A DNA stretch of 64,000 nt from contig DASZEJ010000025.1 of NCBI GenBank assembly GCA_035940955.1, forward strand, positions 1 through 64,000, given 5' to 3'. Position 1 is the stretch's first letter. Every line of letters begins with the position of its first letter. Origin of the DNA: CADCVT01 sp035940955 (lineage in GTDB: Bacteria; Actinomycetota; Thermoleophilia; Solirubrobacterales; Solirubrobacteraceae). Shown piece by piece: positions 35,601-45,077 of this stretch. The notes beneath the pieces were generated by a model that did not search any database, was not told where the DNA came from, and saw only the letters and a list, made by a program, of their open reading frames with translations. The position numbers and the translations under genes were made by a program.

Positions 35601-36395
35601 GAACAGCGCCTTCTCGAGCGCGCCCGGGCCGGGGAGCCCGCCGGCGGCGAGCATGTCGGCGCAGCGCCCGAGCGCGGCCCGCGCCCGCTCGACGGTCTTG
35701 CCCTCGGCGCTCGCCAGCTCGCTCTCGGCGGCGGCGGCCGCGGCGCGCAGCGCGGACGGGTCCGGCGGCGGCGCGGGCGGCACCGGCGGGAGCCGCGGCG
35801 CGGTCTCGCCCGCCGACCGCAGCGCGTCGTGCGCCTCGACGACCGCCGCCCGCAGCCGGTCGGCGGTGAAGCCCGCCGCGACGTCGAGCGCCGGCTCGCC
35901 GCGCTCGTCGAGCCATGCGGCGAACGCCTCCTCCCACGCGCCGTCGCGCAGCGCGCGGGCCGCCGGCTCGTCGAGGATCGAGAAGCCGGGATCGAGGCCG
36001 GCGTGGACGGCGTGGCCGCGCAGCACGCGGGCGCAGAAGCCGTGGATCGTCGAGATCCAGGCGCTCTCGGCCTCGCGGGCGGCCTCCCGCGCCCGGCGGG
36101 CGGCCACCGGGTCGGTCGCGGCGTCGCGCTCGGCCAGCTCGAGCAGCCGGTCGCGCACCCGCGCGCGCATCTCGCCGGCCGCCTTCTCGGTGAACGTGAT
36201 CGCGAGGATGCGCCCGGGCGCGACGCCCTCCTCCAGCACGTGCCGGACGAACCGCTCGACGAGCACCGACGTCTTGCCGCTGCCGGCGGCCGCGCTGAGC
36301 AGCAGGTCGCCGCCGTCGTCGAGCACGGCGCGCGCCTGCTCGTCGGTGAAGGGCCGGCCGCGCGGGCCGACGAGCGGTGCGAGGTCGAGGGTCAC
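32619..36395 (-). CDS. addA: UvrD-like helicase/nuclease, AddA subunit type
   Basis: A 1258-residue SF1A helicase with a C-terminal RecB-family nuclease. It has the Q-motif FTDEQARAV, the Walker A SAAAGSGKTS (Lys41), the Walker B VLVDELQDSNPRQ, motif III VGDELQAIYGFRHAD, motif V MTIHAAKGLEFPVV and motif VI RILYVALTRAERRL. The nuclease core is LLTGVVDVL...ALVVDYKTD near residue 1140. Cys near 1006 (RRCGYRFYV) plus CAGCPARRALC near 1231-1241 could bind a 4Fe-4S cluster, unusual for AddA. A Pro/Ala repeat insert lies at about residues 602-662. It processes double-strand ends with AddB, whose gene is 61 bases upstream. Confidence 0.93.
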   Translation of the reverse strand: MTLDLAPLVGPRGRPFTDEQARAVLDDGGDLLLSAAAGSGKTSVLVERFVRHVLEEGVAPGRILAITFTEKAAGEMRARVRDRLLELAERDAATDPVAARRAREAAREAESAWISTIHGFCARVLRGHAVHAGLDPGFSILDEPAARALRDGAWEEAFAAWLDERGEPALDVAAGFTADRLRAAVVEAHDALRSAGETAPRLPPVPPAPPPDPSALRAAAAAAESELASAEGKTVERARAALGRCADMLAAGGLPGPGALEKALFKPGGTRALKGDACTEYLRVREAFAAACARHRATAALAELDDLLRRYGEAYAARKRARSALDFDDLELLARDLLRDSAPVRDAYAERFERVLVDELQDSNPRQIELFDLLDAPRFLVGDELQAIYGFRHADVGVFRERRALLAERDRALALTVNFRSHPEILAAVNAAFGQRFGEGFAPLVPGVEGEVRGEPRVELLLTGTQGWDGVELGALPRAQRWRHAEARLLAQRVRELVDAGEAAPEEIVVLVRAIGDLPVYERALEDAGLQTLASGGRGYWGRQVVRDLCAWLAALANPSDEQALYGVLASPLAGLSTDALALIAEAGTGRAWRLIEAAFGGPERPAAATAPDRPLAAAPDAPAPAAPERSLDALAAAPDAPAPPAPAPPAPDRSLDALAAALPGRLAPADRERLAAFRDRFAHERALVARLPLDALLRRAIEASDYDLHVLRLPGGARRLANVHKLLRLAAEHERVHGSDVRGLVDRASAELEADAREADAPVELGDARAVRLMTIHAAKGLEFPVVCVADLGRRTSTDAPALLVRDRAVGLRLSHLDGSSEPALDYTALRDRRREEERREEDRILYVALTRAERRLILSGGADLDRWPADGPGAPPLAWLGPALLDGLAALPPEDDPDRVVVLDGAVGEDPDDPSGGDGDEATRVGGATRRARGAAAPAARLRCAVNTPATVGRVLRAESLAPAGADLPVAPAPPARAPLPAPAPPPPAVRSLSYSALEQWRRCGYRFYVERVLGLPQDDAPARRSGGGGLEGRVRGTLVHEALEELDLRGADPHRDAERLIAAAAARHGVVPAAAEREQLAALVAGFTAMPLARRVATAHRVRREHPFALPLGDALLTGVVDVLAEDPDGTALVVDYKTDRVAPGADLHELVERDYGVQRRAYALAALAANHPAVDVAYAFLERPDEPVVTRFTTDDAERLRAKLHALAHGALAGEFPVSDAPHADLCAGCPARRALCLHPEELTGRELPIAAAP
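34411..34590. repeat. Imperfect tandem repeat inside addA coding for Pro/Ala segments
   Basis: Three related copies begin near 34411, 34482 and 34542, each starting GCGGCGGCGAG-like and running into GCGTCGAGCGAGCG-like sequence. They encode repeats of the form P-x-R-S-L-D-A-L-A-A-A with PDAPAP linkers. This is a likely local expansion in a surface loop of the helicase. Confidence 0.7.
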
Positions 36396-36456
36396 GCGGT
36401 CACTCCGTCGAGACGGCCGGACCGGCGGAGAGGTCGGGCGCGGAGGGCGGCGACGC

Positions 36457-39429
36457 TCACGCCGTCGCCTCGCAGCGGCAGATCGTCGGGTACGCGCAGC
36501 CGCCGTCCCACGCGCAGGAGTCCGGGCGCGGCTCGAGCCGCCCGTCGCGGGCCTCGCGCGCCGCGTCGAGCGCCGCGGCGACCGCCTCTTCGAGCAGCTC
36601 GTCGAGCTCCTCGGCCGAGCGGCGGTCGCGTTCGACGCTGACGAGCTCGGGGTCGGCGCCGTCCAGCAGCGCTCCGCGCGGGCGCAGGTCGGGCGCGCCG
36701 AGCGGCTGGTACAGGGCGCCGACCGGCTCGAGCCCGAGCACCTTGCGCGCCGCCAGCGCGTAGACCGCGAGCTGGAACCGGTGCTCGTCGAGCCACTTCG
36801 CCGCCGGCGTCGCGGTCTTGCCCTTGTAGTCGTAGAGGATCGCCTGGTCGCCGCGGACGTCGATCCGGTCGATCGTGCCGTCGACGAGCACCCCGTCGCC
36901 GATCTCCAGCCCGGTGAAGCGCTCCTCGAACCGAGCCGGCACGTAGGACGACCCCGACCGCGCCGCCGCCTCGACGTAGCGGAGCAGGTCGGCCTCGAGC
37001 CGGTGCTCGAGCGCGCGGCGCCGCGCCGGGTCGACCGAGATCCGGACGTCCGCGGACAGCTCGCCCAGCGCCTCGCGCACCGCGGCGCGCGCCTCGGGGA
37101 GCCGGTCGGGCGTCAGGCCGCCGCCGTCGACCAGCCGCCGAAGCGCCCGCTCGAGCACCTTGTGCGCGAGGTTGCCGCGGACGAGCTGCTCGGGGTCGGG
37201 CTCGATCTCCTCCGGGCGCAGGATCCGCTCGACGAACCACTTCACCGGGCATCCCGCCCACGTCTCCAGCGCCGACGCCGACCACGACGGCCGCTCGCGC
37301 AGCGCGGCCAGCACCTCGGGGTGGCGCAGCGGGGCCGCGACCGGCTCGCGGAAGCGCGGGCCGCAGACGGCCTCGTCCCGGGCCCGCTCGCGCTCGGTCG
37401 GCGCGGCGCCGGCGGGCCACGCGACCGCGCCCAGGTCGCGGCGCGCGCGGCGCTCCAGCGGCGCGTCGGCGAACAGCGCGGCGACGTCGTCGACGAACGG
37501 CGAGCGGACCGCCGGGTCGCCCGCGTCGGTCGCCGTGTGCCACGACAGGTACAGGCGCGCCTCGGGCCGGGAGAGCGTCGCGTAGAACAGGTACCGCTCG
37601 GCGCCCGCGGGATCGTCGTCGACCCGCAGCCGCAGGGCGCGCGTCGCCGCGTTGAGGCGGCGGCGCTCGTCGTCGTCCAGGAACGGCTCGGGCTGCGCGG
37701 GGGCGGGGAAGGCACCCTCGACGAGCCGGGAGGCGAACAGCGCCCGGACGCGCCGGGCGCGCAGCGACAGCGGGTCCGCGACCGTGACGGCGCCCGGCAC
37801 GGCGCGCGCCCCGACCGGGACCGCGACGCGCTCCAGCACCGCCGCCAGCTCGGCCGGGTCGGGGACGAGCCGCGGGTCCGCGCGCGCGAGGTCGGCGAGG
37901 TCGTCGAGCGCCCGGCGCCCCGCCTTCAGCGCCGCCGCGGCCGGCAACGCGCCGCCGTCGAGGACCGGGGCCGCCCGGCGGTGCGGCGCCGCGAACAGCC
38001 CCGCCAGCTCCGCGCCGAGCCGGTCGAGCAGCGCCGCCGGGCCGCGCGCGTGGGCCGCGGCGACGCGGTCGAGCGCCTCGAGCGGCCACTCGCGCCACAG
38101 CGCCCGCGCCTCGTCGGCGCTGCGCGCCCCCGTGCGGCGCACGTCGCCCTCCAGCCGGTCGACGAGGTGCGCGCGGTGCACGACTCCCGGCGTCCGCAGC
38201 CACGCCAGCAGGTCGGCCGCGCTGCCGCCGGTCGCCGCCCGCAGCAGCCCGACCAGCCCGCGCCCCAGCGCGGTGTGCGCCAGCGTCGTGTGCTGCTCGA
38301 CCGCGGCGGGGACGCCGCACGCCTCGAACACCTGCGCGACCAGCGCCGCGGCCTCGTGCGGGCGGCGGAGCACGACCGCGATCTCCTCCGCGGCGAAGCC
38401 CTCCTCGGCGATCAGCCGCGCCGCCTCCCCCGCGACGAGCTCGAGCTCCGCCCGCTCGCCGCCTCCCTCCAGGAAGCGGACCGCGTCGCCCGCCGCGACG
38501 CCCGCGAGGTCGCCGGGCGTGACGCCGCGCGCGGCGACGTCGTCGAACAGCGACGCGGTCAGCTGGTCCCCGCCGCCGAGCGCCTCGCCCGCGGCGCCCG
38601 GCTCCTCGAACACCTCCCGCTCCAGGTGGTGCAGCGCCTCCCGCGAGCCCTCCGCGTAGTGCTGGGCGCGCGGCGGCAGCTCGACGTGCCGGTCGGCGTG
38701 CGGCTGCAGGTCGGCGACCGCCTGGCCGCGCGCGGCGAACGCCCGCCGGCCGCGCTCGTGCGTGAGCGACACGGTGACCTCCGCGTCGGTCCGCGCCAGC
38801 GCCAGGATCGCGTCGCGCTGGAGCGGCTGGAGGTCGTCGAAGCCGTAGAAGAGCACCGGCGTCGCGCCCCAGCGGCCGGGCGCCTCGCGCAGGGCGTCGA
38901 GCGCGGCGGCGTGGTGCAGGCGCTCGTCCCGGCGCCCGAGCGCGGCCAGCCGCTCGCGGTAGGCCCGGTACAGCCCGGCCAGCTCGGCGCCGTAGCGGCG
39001 GCGCCCGGCGTGGTCGCCCGCCCAGGCGCGCAGCGCGCGCGCGAAGCGGTCGGGCGCGACGCGGTCCTCCTCCAGCTCGTCGAACAGCCGGCACGCGGCG
39101 GCCGCGAAGCCGGGCGTGGACGCCGACGCCGCGAGCGCGTCGAGCCGCGCGTCCCGCGCCGCGGCGACGGCCAGGCGCTCGCGCGCCAGCGGCCCGAGCG
39201 GCACGCCCGCGACGCCGGCGCGCCTCGCGACCTCGTCCAGCAGCCGTTCGAACGTCTCCACGCGCGCGCCGAACACGACCCGCTCGGCCAGCTCGCGCCG
39301 GTAGCGGTCGACGTCCTGCGCGGTGGGGACGACCAGGATCGGCTCGCGGTCGAGCGCGGCGTGGACGCCGTCCAGCACGAAGCGGGCCTTCTCGGCGTTG
39401 GCGGGTCCGGTGACGAGGGTGAGCGGCAT
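36457..39429 (-). CDS. addB: AddB-like helicase-inactive nuclease subunit with Fe-S motif
   Basis: A 990-residue partner of AddA. The N-terminal UvrD-like region begins LVTGPANAEKARFVL, where a Walker A GxxxxGK(T/S) would be expected, so ATP binding is doubtful. The middle has VADPLSLRARRVRALFASRLVEGAFPAP and YATLSRPEARLYLSWH, helicase-fold remnants. The C-terminal PD-(D/E)xK nuclease shows VDGTIDRIDV...AILYDYKGKT. A 4Fe-4S cluster is likely from Cys near 727 (AGCPVKWF) plus C972, C978, C984 and C986 at the C-terminus. In AddAB such a cluster staples the nuclease domain. It precedes addA in the same direction. Confidence 0.88.
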   Translation of the reverse strand: MPLTLVTGPANAEKARFVLDGVHAALDREPILVVPTAQDVDRYRRELAERVVFGARVETFERLLDEVARRAGVAGVPLGPLARERLAVAAARDARLDALAASASTPGFAAAACRLFDELEEDRVAPDRFARALRAWAGDHAGRRRYGAELAGLYRAYRERLAALGRRDERLHHAAALDALREAPGRWGATPVLFYGFDDLQPLQRDAILALARTDAEVTVSLTHERGRRAFAARGQAVADLQPHADRHVELPPRAQHYAEGSREALHHLEREVFEEPGAAGEALGGGDQLTASLFDDVAARGVTPGDLAGVAAGDAVRFLEGGGERAELELVAGEAARLIAEEGFAAEEIAVVLRRPHEAAALVAQVFEACGVPAAVEQHTTLAHTALGRGLVGLLRAATGGSAADLLAWLRTPGVVHRAHLVDRLEGDVRRTGARSADEARALWREWPLEALDRVAAAHARGPAALLDRLGAELAGLFAAPHRRAAPVLDGGALPAAAALKAGRRALDDLADLARADPRLVPDPAELAAVLERVAVPVGARAVPGAVTVADPLSLRARRVRALFASRLVEGAFPAPAQPEPFLDDDERRRLNAATRALRLRVDDDPAGAERYLFYATLSRPEARLYLSWHTATDAGDPAVRSPFVDDVAALFADAPLERRARRDLGAVAWPAGAAPTERERARDEAVCGPRFREPVAAPLRHPEVLAALRERPSWSASALETWAGCPVKWFVERILRPEEIEPDPEQLVRGNLAHKVLERALRRLVDGGGLTPDRLPEARAAVREALGELSADVRISVDPARRRALEHRLEADLLRYVEAAARSGSSYVPARFEERFTGLEIGDGVLVDGTIDRIDVRGDQAILYDYKGKTATPAAKWLDEHRFQLAVYALAARKVLGLEPVGALYQPLGAPDLRPRGALLDGADPELVSVERDRRSAEELDELLEEAVAAALDAAREARDGRLEPRPDSCAWDGGCAYPTICRCEATA

Positions 39430-39510
39430 CGCGACGGGCCGTCAAGGGTCGCGCGCGGGTCGGACGGAGATGACGCCCCGCCGCTCGCCGCGCGGGTAGC
39501 CGGTCAAGGC

Positions 39511-39984
39511 ATGGCGAGCAACATCGAAGAGAGCGTCGAGGTGGACGTCGACGTCCGCACGGCCTACAACCAGTGGACGCAGTTCGAGGACTTCCCGCAG
39601 TTCATGGAGGGCGTCGAGGAGGTCCGGCAGCTCGACGACGTCCACACGCACTGGCGCACGCGCGTCGCGGGGCGCAAGAAGGAGTTCGACGCGGTGGTCA
39701 CGGAGCAGACGCCCGACCACCGGATCGCCTGGACGGCCGAGCAGGGCCCCGAGCACGCGGGCGTCGTCACCTTCCACCGCATCGGCCCCGAGCGCACCCG
39801 CGTGATGCTGCAGATGGACTACGAGCCCGAGGGCATCGCGGAGAAGGTCGGCAACGCGCTGGGCCTCGTCAAGCGGCGGGTGACCGGCGACCTCGAGCGG
39901 TTCAAGGCGCTCGTCGAGCGGCGCGGGTCCGGCGGCGAGACCGGCGGCTGGCGCGGCGAGGTCGACCAGTCCGCTACGAGCTGA
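39511..39984 (+). CDS. SRPBCC (polyketide cyclase-like) protein
   Basis: A 157-residue START-like protein: EESVEVDVDVRTAYNQWTQFEDFPQFMEGVEEVRQLDDVHTHWRTRVAGRKKEFDAVVTEQ. This is the family of small ligand-binding cyclase/dehydrase-like proteins common in actinobacteria. The deep pocket fold binds a hydrophobic ligand; which one is unknown. The ATG at 39511 is supported by homology from the first residues and a TAGCCG box ending 8 bases upstream. Its end overlaps the convergent DHH-like gene by 11 bases. Confidence 0.88.
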   Translation: MASNIEESVEVDVDVRTAYNQWTQFEDFPQFMEGVEEVRQLDDVHTHWRTRVAGRKKEFDAVVTEQTPDHRIAWTAEQGPEHAGVVTFHRIGPERTRVMLQMDYEPEGIAEKVGNALGLVKRRVTGDLERFKALVERRGSGGETGGWRGEVDQSATS

Positions 39985-41011
39985 GCGCGGCCAGGAGCCG
40001 CTCGAACGCGGGCGGCTCCAGGCTTCCCCCCGTCGCACGCGGATGGCCGTGGGCGAACTCCCCGCCCTGCTCGGGCAGCGCGCTTCGCAGCAGCGCCCTC
40101 AGGTCCTGACCGGGCACGCCTCCGCGCACCGCGAAGTTGACGCGGCCGGGCAGGTAGTCGTCGTTCGCGGCGAGCACGACGCGGGGCGCGAGGCGGCGGG
40201 CCCACGCGGTCGCGACGAGCGGGTGGACCTGCGCGGGCGTCGAGAAGCGCAGGACGGCGAGGCGGGCGCTGACGTCCGGGGCGGTCCGGACGACGCGGTC
40301 GAACTCGGCGCGCCAGGCCGCCTTGGCCTGGTGCAGCTCCGCGATGCGCGGGTCGGCGAGCGCGTGCTTCGGGTCGTCGTGCTCCGTCAGCAGGGCGAGC
40401 GCGGTGCGGACCGGCCCGTCGGGCAGGCGGCGGGGCGCGTTGACGAGCGGGACCAGCTTGCGGACGGCGGTCTTCGGCGCGCCGGCGCACTCGGGCAGGG
40501 CGAAGGCGGCGTCGCCGGCGTCGCCCACGCCGCCGACCGCCGCCAGCCAGGCGGGCGCGTCGGGGACGATGCGGCGCATCAGCGGCGCGGTGGGGACCTC
40601 GGGGTCCTCGCCGAAGCTCGACACGACGGTGACCGCTGCGCCCGCGGCGTCCGTATCGAAGGCGTGGTGGTCCACCAGCAGCGCGGGGCGGTCGATCGGC
40701 CGGACGCCCCAGTCGAGGATCGCGAGCGGCCCGTCGGGGAGCGGGGCGTCCGCGGCGAACGGCGTCTCGCCGCGGCCGAGCAGGACGGCGTCGCCCGCCC
40801 GCTCGCCGCGCGCGCGCAGCGCGATGGCGCCCGCGGCGAGGCCGTCGGCGTCGGTGTGGGGGACGTCGGCGGCGGCGTCGCGGAGCGCGCGGCGGGCGGC
40901 GTCGAACGTGGCGGCGTCGGGCCGCGGCGCTCGGGGAGCTTCGATGATCGCGGCGCCGGGCCGCGGGGCGCTGCGGCGTCCGTCCGTCGAGGCGCGGCGG
41001 GCTGCGTCCAT
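39974..41011 (-). CDS. DHH-family-like phosphoesterase
   Basis: A 345-residue protein with the signatures of the DHH superfamily in altered form: HTDADGLAAGAIAL (family DxDGxxSA), ILDWGV, VDHHAFDTDAAG (the DHH motif) and a later GGVGDAGDAAF. The C-terminal third includes VAANDDYLPGRVNFAVRGGVPGQDLRALL and GGEFAHGHPRATGGSL, which match the DHHA1 substrate domain (GGxxxxHxxAxGG). It probably hydrolyses a phosphodiester such as a cyclic dinucleotide, nanoRNA or single-stranded DNA; which is not clear. The ATG at 41011 was chosen; the frame continues upstream without support. Confidence 0.75.
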   Translation of the reverse strand: MDAARRASTDGRRSAPRPGAAIIEAPRAPRPDAATFDAARRALRDAAADVPHTDADGLAAGAIALRARGERAGDAVLLGRGETPFAADAPLPDGPLAILDWGVRPIDRPALLVDHHAFDTDAAGAAVTVVSSFGEDPEVPTAPLMRRIVPDAPAWLAAVGGVGDAGDAAFALPECAGAPKTAVRKLVPLVNAPRRLPDGPVRTALALLTEHDDPKHALADPRIAELHQAKAAWRAEFDRVVRTAPDVSARLAVLRFSTPAQVHPLVATAWARRLAPRVVLAANDDYLPGRVNFAVRGGVPGQDLRALLRSALPEQGGEFAHGHPRATGGSLEPPAFERLLAALSS

Positions 41012-41066
41012 CTGACCGCGGCTGCCCGGCGCCCGCGCGCAGGGAAACGCGGGTAGGCGCGCCGGC

Positions 41067-42026
41067 ATGCGCCTCGGATTCGCCGTCAAGGTCCTCGGCG
41101 GGGGCGGGCTGCCGTCGCACGACACGCGGCGCTGGCAGTCCGAGCCGTCGCTCGGCGTCTCGCTCGACCGCCTGACCGCCATCCTCGACTACGTCGGCGA
41201 CGCCGACATCCGCTTCTACCGGATGGCGACCGGCCTCGCGCCCTACGCGAGCCATCCGGACCTGACGCGGTTCCGCGACGCGCCGGCGCGCTTCGCGGAG
41301 CGGCTGGCGGCGGTCGGCGAGCGGGCGGGCGAGCTGGGGATCCGGCTCACGTCCCACCCGGGCCAGTACACGGTGCTGAACTCCGAGGACGCGGAGGTCC
41401 GCCGCCTCGCCGCCGTCGAGCTGGAGGTCCAGGCGGAGCTGATGGACGGCATGGGGCTCGGGCCGGAGTCGGTGGTCGTCGTGCACGTCGGCGGGTCGAG
41501 CGGCGGGGTCGACGCGTCGCTGGACCGGTTCGTGGAGGGGTTCGCGACGCTGTCGGACGCGGCCCGTGCGCGGGTCGTCGTCGAGAACGACGACCGGTCG
41601 TTCGGGCTGTGCGACGTCGTGCGGCTCGCGGAGCGGATCGAGCGGCCGGTGGTGTGGGACGTCCTGCACCACCACTGCCACGACCCGGAGCGGATCCCCG
41701 ACCGCGAGGCGCTCTCGCTGGCGCTGGCGACGTGGCCCGCGGACGTCACGCCGAAGATCCACTACTCGACGCCGAAGACGGCGGTCGAGGAGCGGCGCCG
41801 GCGGGTCGGGCGGCGGGTCGAGCGCTCGCTCGTCCTCCCCCAGCTCCGCGCCCACGCGGACCTGATCGACCCGATCGGCTTCGAGCACTTCCTCGCCGCG
41901 ACCGCGGACGGGCCGCGCGACTTCGACGTGATGCTCGAGGCGAAGGCGAAGGACCTCGCGCTGCTGCGCCTGCGCGACCAGCTCGCGGCCCGGGGCGTGC
42001 GGCCGGAGGCGCCGGTCGCGGCGTAG
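41067..42026 (+). CDS. uvsE: UV-damage endonuclease (UVDE / UvsE)
   Basis: A 319-residue TIM-barrel endonuclease that nicks DNA directly 5' to UV photoproducts. Family segments in order are MRLGFAVKVLGGGGLPSHDTRRWQ, DIRFYRMATGLAPYASHP, RLTSHPGQYTVLNSED, VVVHVGGSSGG, RVVVENDDRSFGLCDVV, VWDVLHHHCHD and the late KIHYSTPK. Metal-binding His, Glu and Asp residues sit in those segments. The start is preceded by TAGGCG ending 7 bases upstream. It lies next to other repair genes and is divergent from the DHH-like gene. Confidence 0.95.
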   Translation: MRLGFAVKVLGGGGLPSHDTRRWQSEPSLGVSLDRLTAILDYVGDADIRFYRMATGLAPYASHPDLTRFRDAPARFAERLAAVGERAGELGIRLTSHPGQYTVLNSEDAEVRRLAAVELEVQAELMDGMGLGPESVVVVHVGGSSGGVDASLDRFVEGFATLSDAARARVVVENDDRSFGLCDVVRLAERIERPVVWDVLHHHCHDPERIPDREALSLALATWPADVTPKIHYSTPKTAVEERRRRVGRRVERSLVLPQLRAHADLIDPIGFEHFLAATADGPRDFDVMLEAKAKDLALLRLRDQLAARGVRPEAPVAA

Positions 42027-42110
42027 CGCGAGTGCGGGGCCCGCCGCGCGGCCGCGGCGCACGGGGCGCCACGGGGTCGCCGCCGCGTGGCCGCCGCGCC
42101 CGGGCCGCGC

Positions 42111-44321
<2,211 letters not shown>

Positions 44322-44329
44322 GGTGGCGG

Positions 44330-44335
44330 AGCCTA
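44330..44335 (-). promoter_or_regulatory. -10 element TAGGCT for topB
   Basis: TAGGCT ends 8 bases before the ATG at 44321, leaderless geometry. Confidence 0.55.
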
Positions 44336-44342
44336 GCGGCGC

Positions 44343-44363
44343 GCCCCGGCGGCGCCGCGGGGC
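44343..44363 (-). terminator. GC-rich hairpin between the 36-residue gene and topB
   Basis: GCCCCG (44343-44348) pairs with CGGGGC (44358-44363) around a self-complementary GGCGCC-containing loop. It lies downstream of the small gene at 44428 and upstream of the topB promoter. No T-run follows, so intrinsic termination is only possible. Just beyond it are two direct repeats CACGAAGCCG (44377-44386, 44388-44397). Confidence 0.35.
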
Positions 44364-44427
44364 TCAACAGAATCGGCACGAAGCCGTCACGAAGCCGCGC
44401 GTGTCCGCGGCCGCCCCGGAGCTCTGC

Positions 44428-44538
44428 TCAGAGGTCGCGCGTCTCGCCCGTCATCGGGCTCGGGCGCACCGGCTCGGGCCTCGGCTTCGGCTCGGGCTTG
44501 GGCTGCGGCTCGGACTTCGGCTTGCGCTTGTCTGCCAT
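44428..44538 (-). CDS. 36-residue Lys/Pro/Glu-repeat protein
   Basis: A small open frame beginning MADKRKPKSEPQPKPEPKP and ending RPSPMTGETRDL before TGA. It has a basic KRKPK start, a (K/R/E)P repeat of about 20 residues and a non-repetitive C-terminus. Support for it being real: a TACACT -10 box ends 9 bases before its ATG, the spacing seen for many other genes here, and it fills a gap that otherwise has no gene. It could be a small nucleic-acid- or wall-associated peptide. Function unknown. Confidence 0.5.
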   Translation of the reverse strand: MADKRKPKSEPQPKPEPKPRPEPVRPSPMTGETRDL

Positions 44539-44547
44539 CGCGCCTGG

Positions 44548-44553
44548 AGTGTA
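44548..44553 (-). promoter_or_regulatory. -10 element TACACT for the 36-residue gene
   Basis: TACACT ends 9 bases before the ATG at 44538. The spacer contains CCAGGCG, which may help as a weak ribosome binding site. Confidence 0.45.
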
Positions 44554-44555
44554 GG

Positions 44556-45059
44556 TCAGTTGCCCTGGGCGATCAGTGCGGCGACCCACGCGCTGACCTC
44601 GACGATCAGCAGCGCGGCCGCCAGCCGGAACGTGCTCAGGAGCGACCTCAGATGACGCCGGTTCGCCCGGAAGCTCTCAGCCATGTGCAGCGCCAGGTCG
44701 CGGTGGATGGCCGGCACGTCGAGCGCCTCTGAGTCGTCGGGCTCGAGGTAGGTCTCGATGTACTCCCGCGCGTCCACGTTGAACGCCCACTGGTGCCGCG
44801 GCCACAGCACCGCCAGCACCGACGCCCCCAGCACCACGAACGCCACGACCGCCAGCCACCCCGCCACCCCGAGGTGCCCGTCCGCGAGCGCGGCCCCGCC
44901 GAAGAACGACGTCGTCACCGCCGCCGCGGCGATCAGCACCCCGGCCCGCGACCGCAGGTCGTTGACCGCCGCCTCCTGGTCGTCGAGCGCGCGGCGCGCC
45001 TCGACGTAGGCCAACTCGTATCCGGCGGCGGCACCGCGCACACCGCCACTAGCCCCCAC
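44556..45059 (-). CDS. Three-helix membrane protein of unknown function
   Basis: A 167-residue protein. A helical N-terminal stretch (ELAYVEARRALDDQEAAVNDLRSRAG) leads into two close transmembrane helices (VLIAAAAVTTSFFGGAAL; WLAVVAFVVLGASVLAVLW). A cytosolic loop rich in acidic residues follows (YIETYLEPDDSEALDV, then AESFRANRRHLRSLLSTF), and then a third helix (LAAALLIVEVSAWVAALIA). This 2+1 topology recalls the SLATT-type effectors but no specific motif proves it. Start uncertain: GTG at 45059, or GTG at 45041. It follows the protease gene by 18 bases. Confidence 0.65.
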   Translation of the reverse strand: MGASGGVRGAAAGYELAYVEARRALDDQEAAVNDLRSRAGVLIAAAAVTTSFFGGAALADGHLGVAGWLAVVAFVVLGASVLAVLWPRHQWAFNVDAREYIETYLEPDDSEALDVPAIHRDLALHMAESFRANRRHLRSLLSTFRLAAALLIVEVSAWVAALIAQGN

Positions 45060-45077
45060 AAGCCGAGAACTCGCCCC

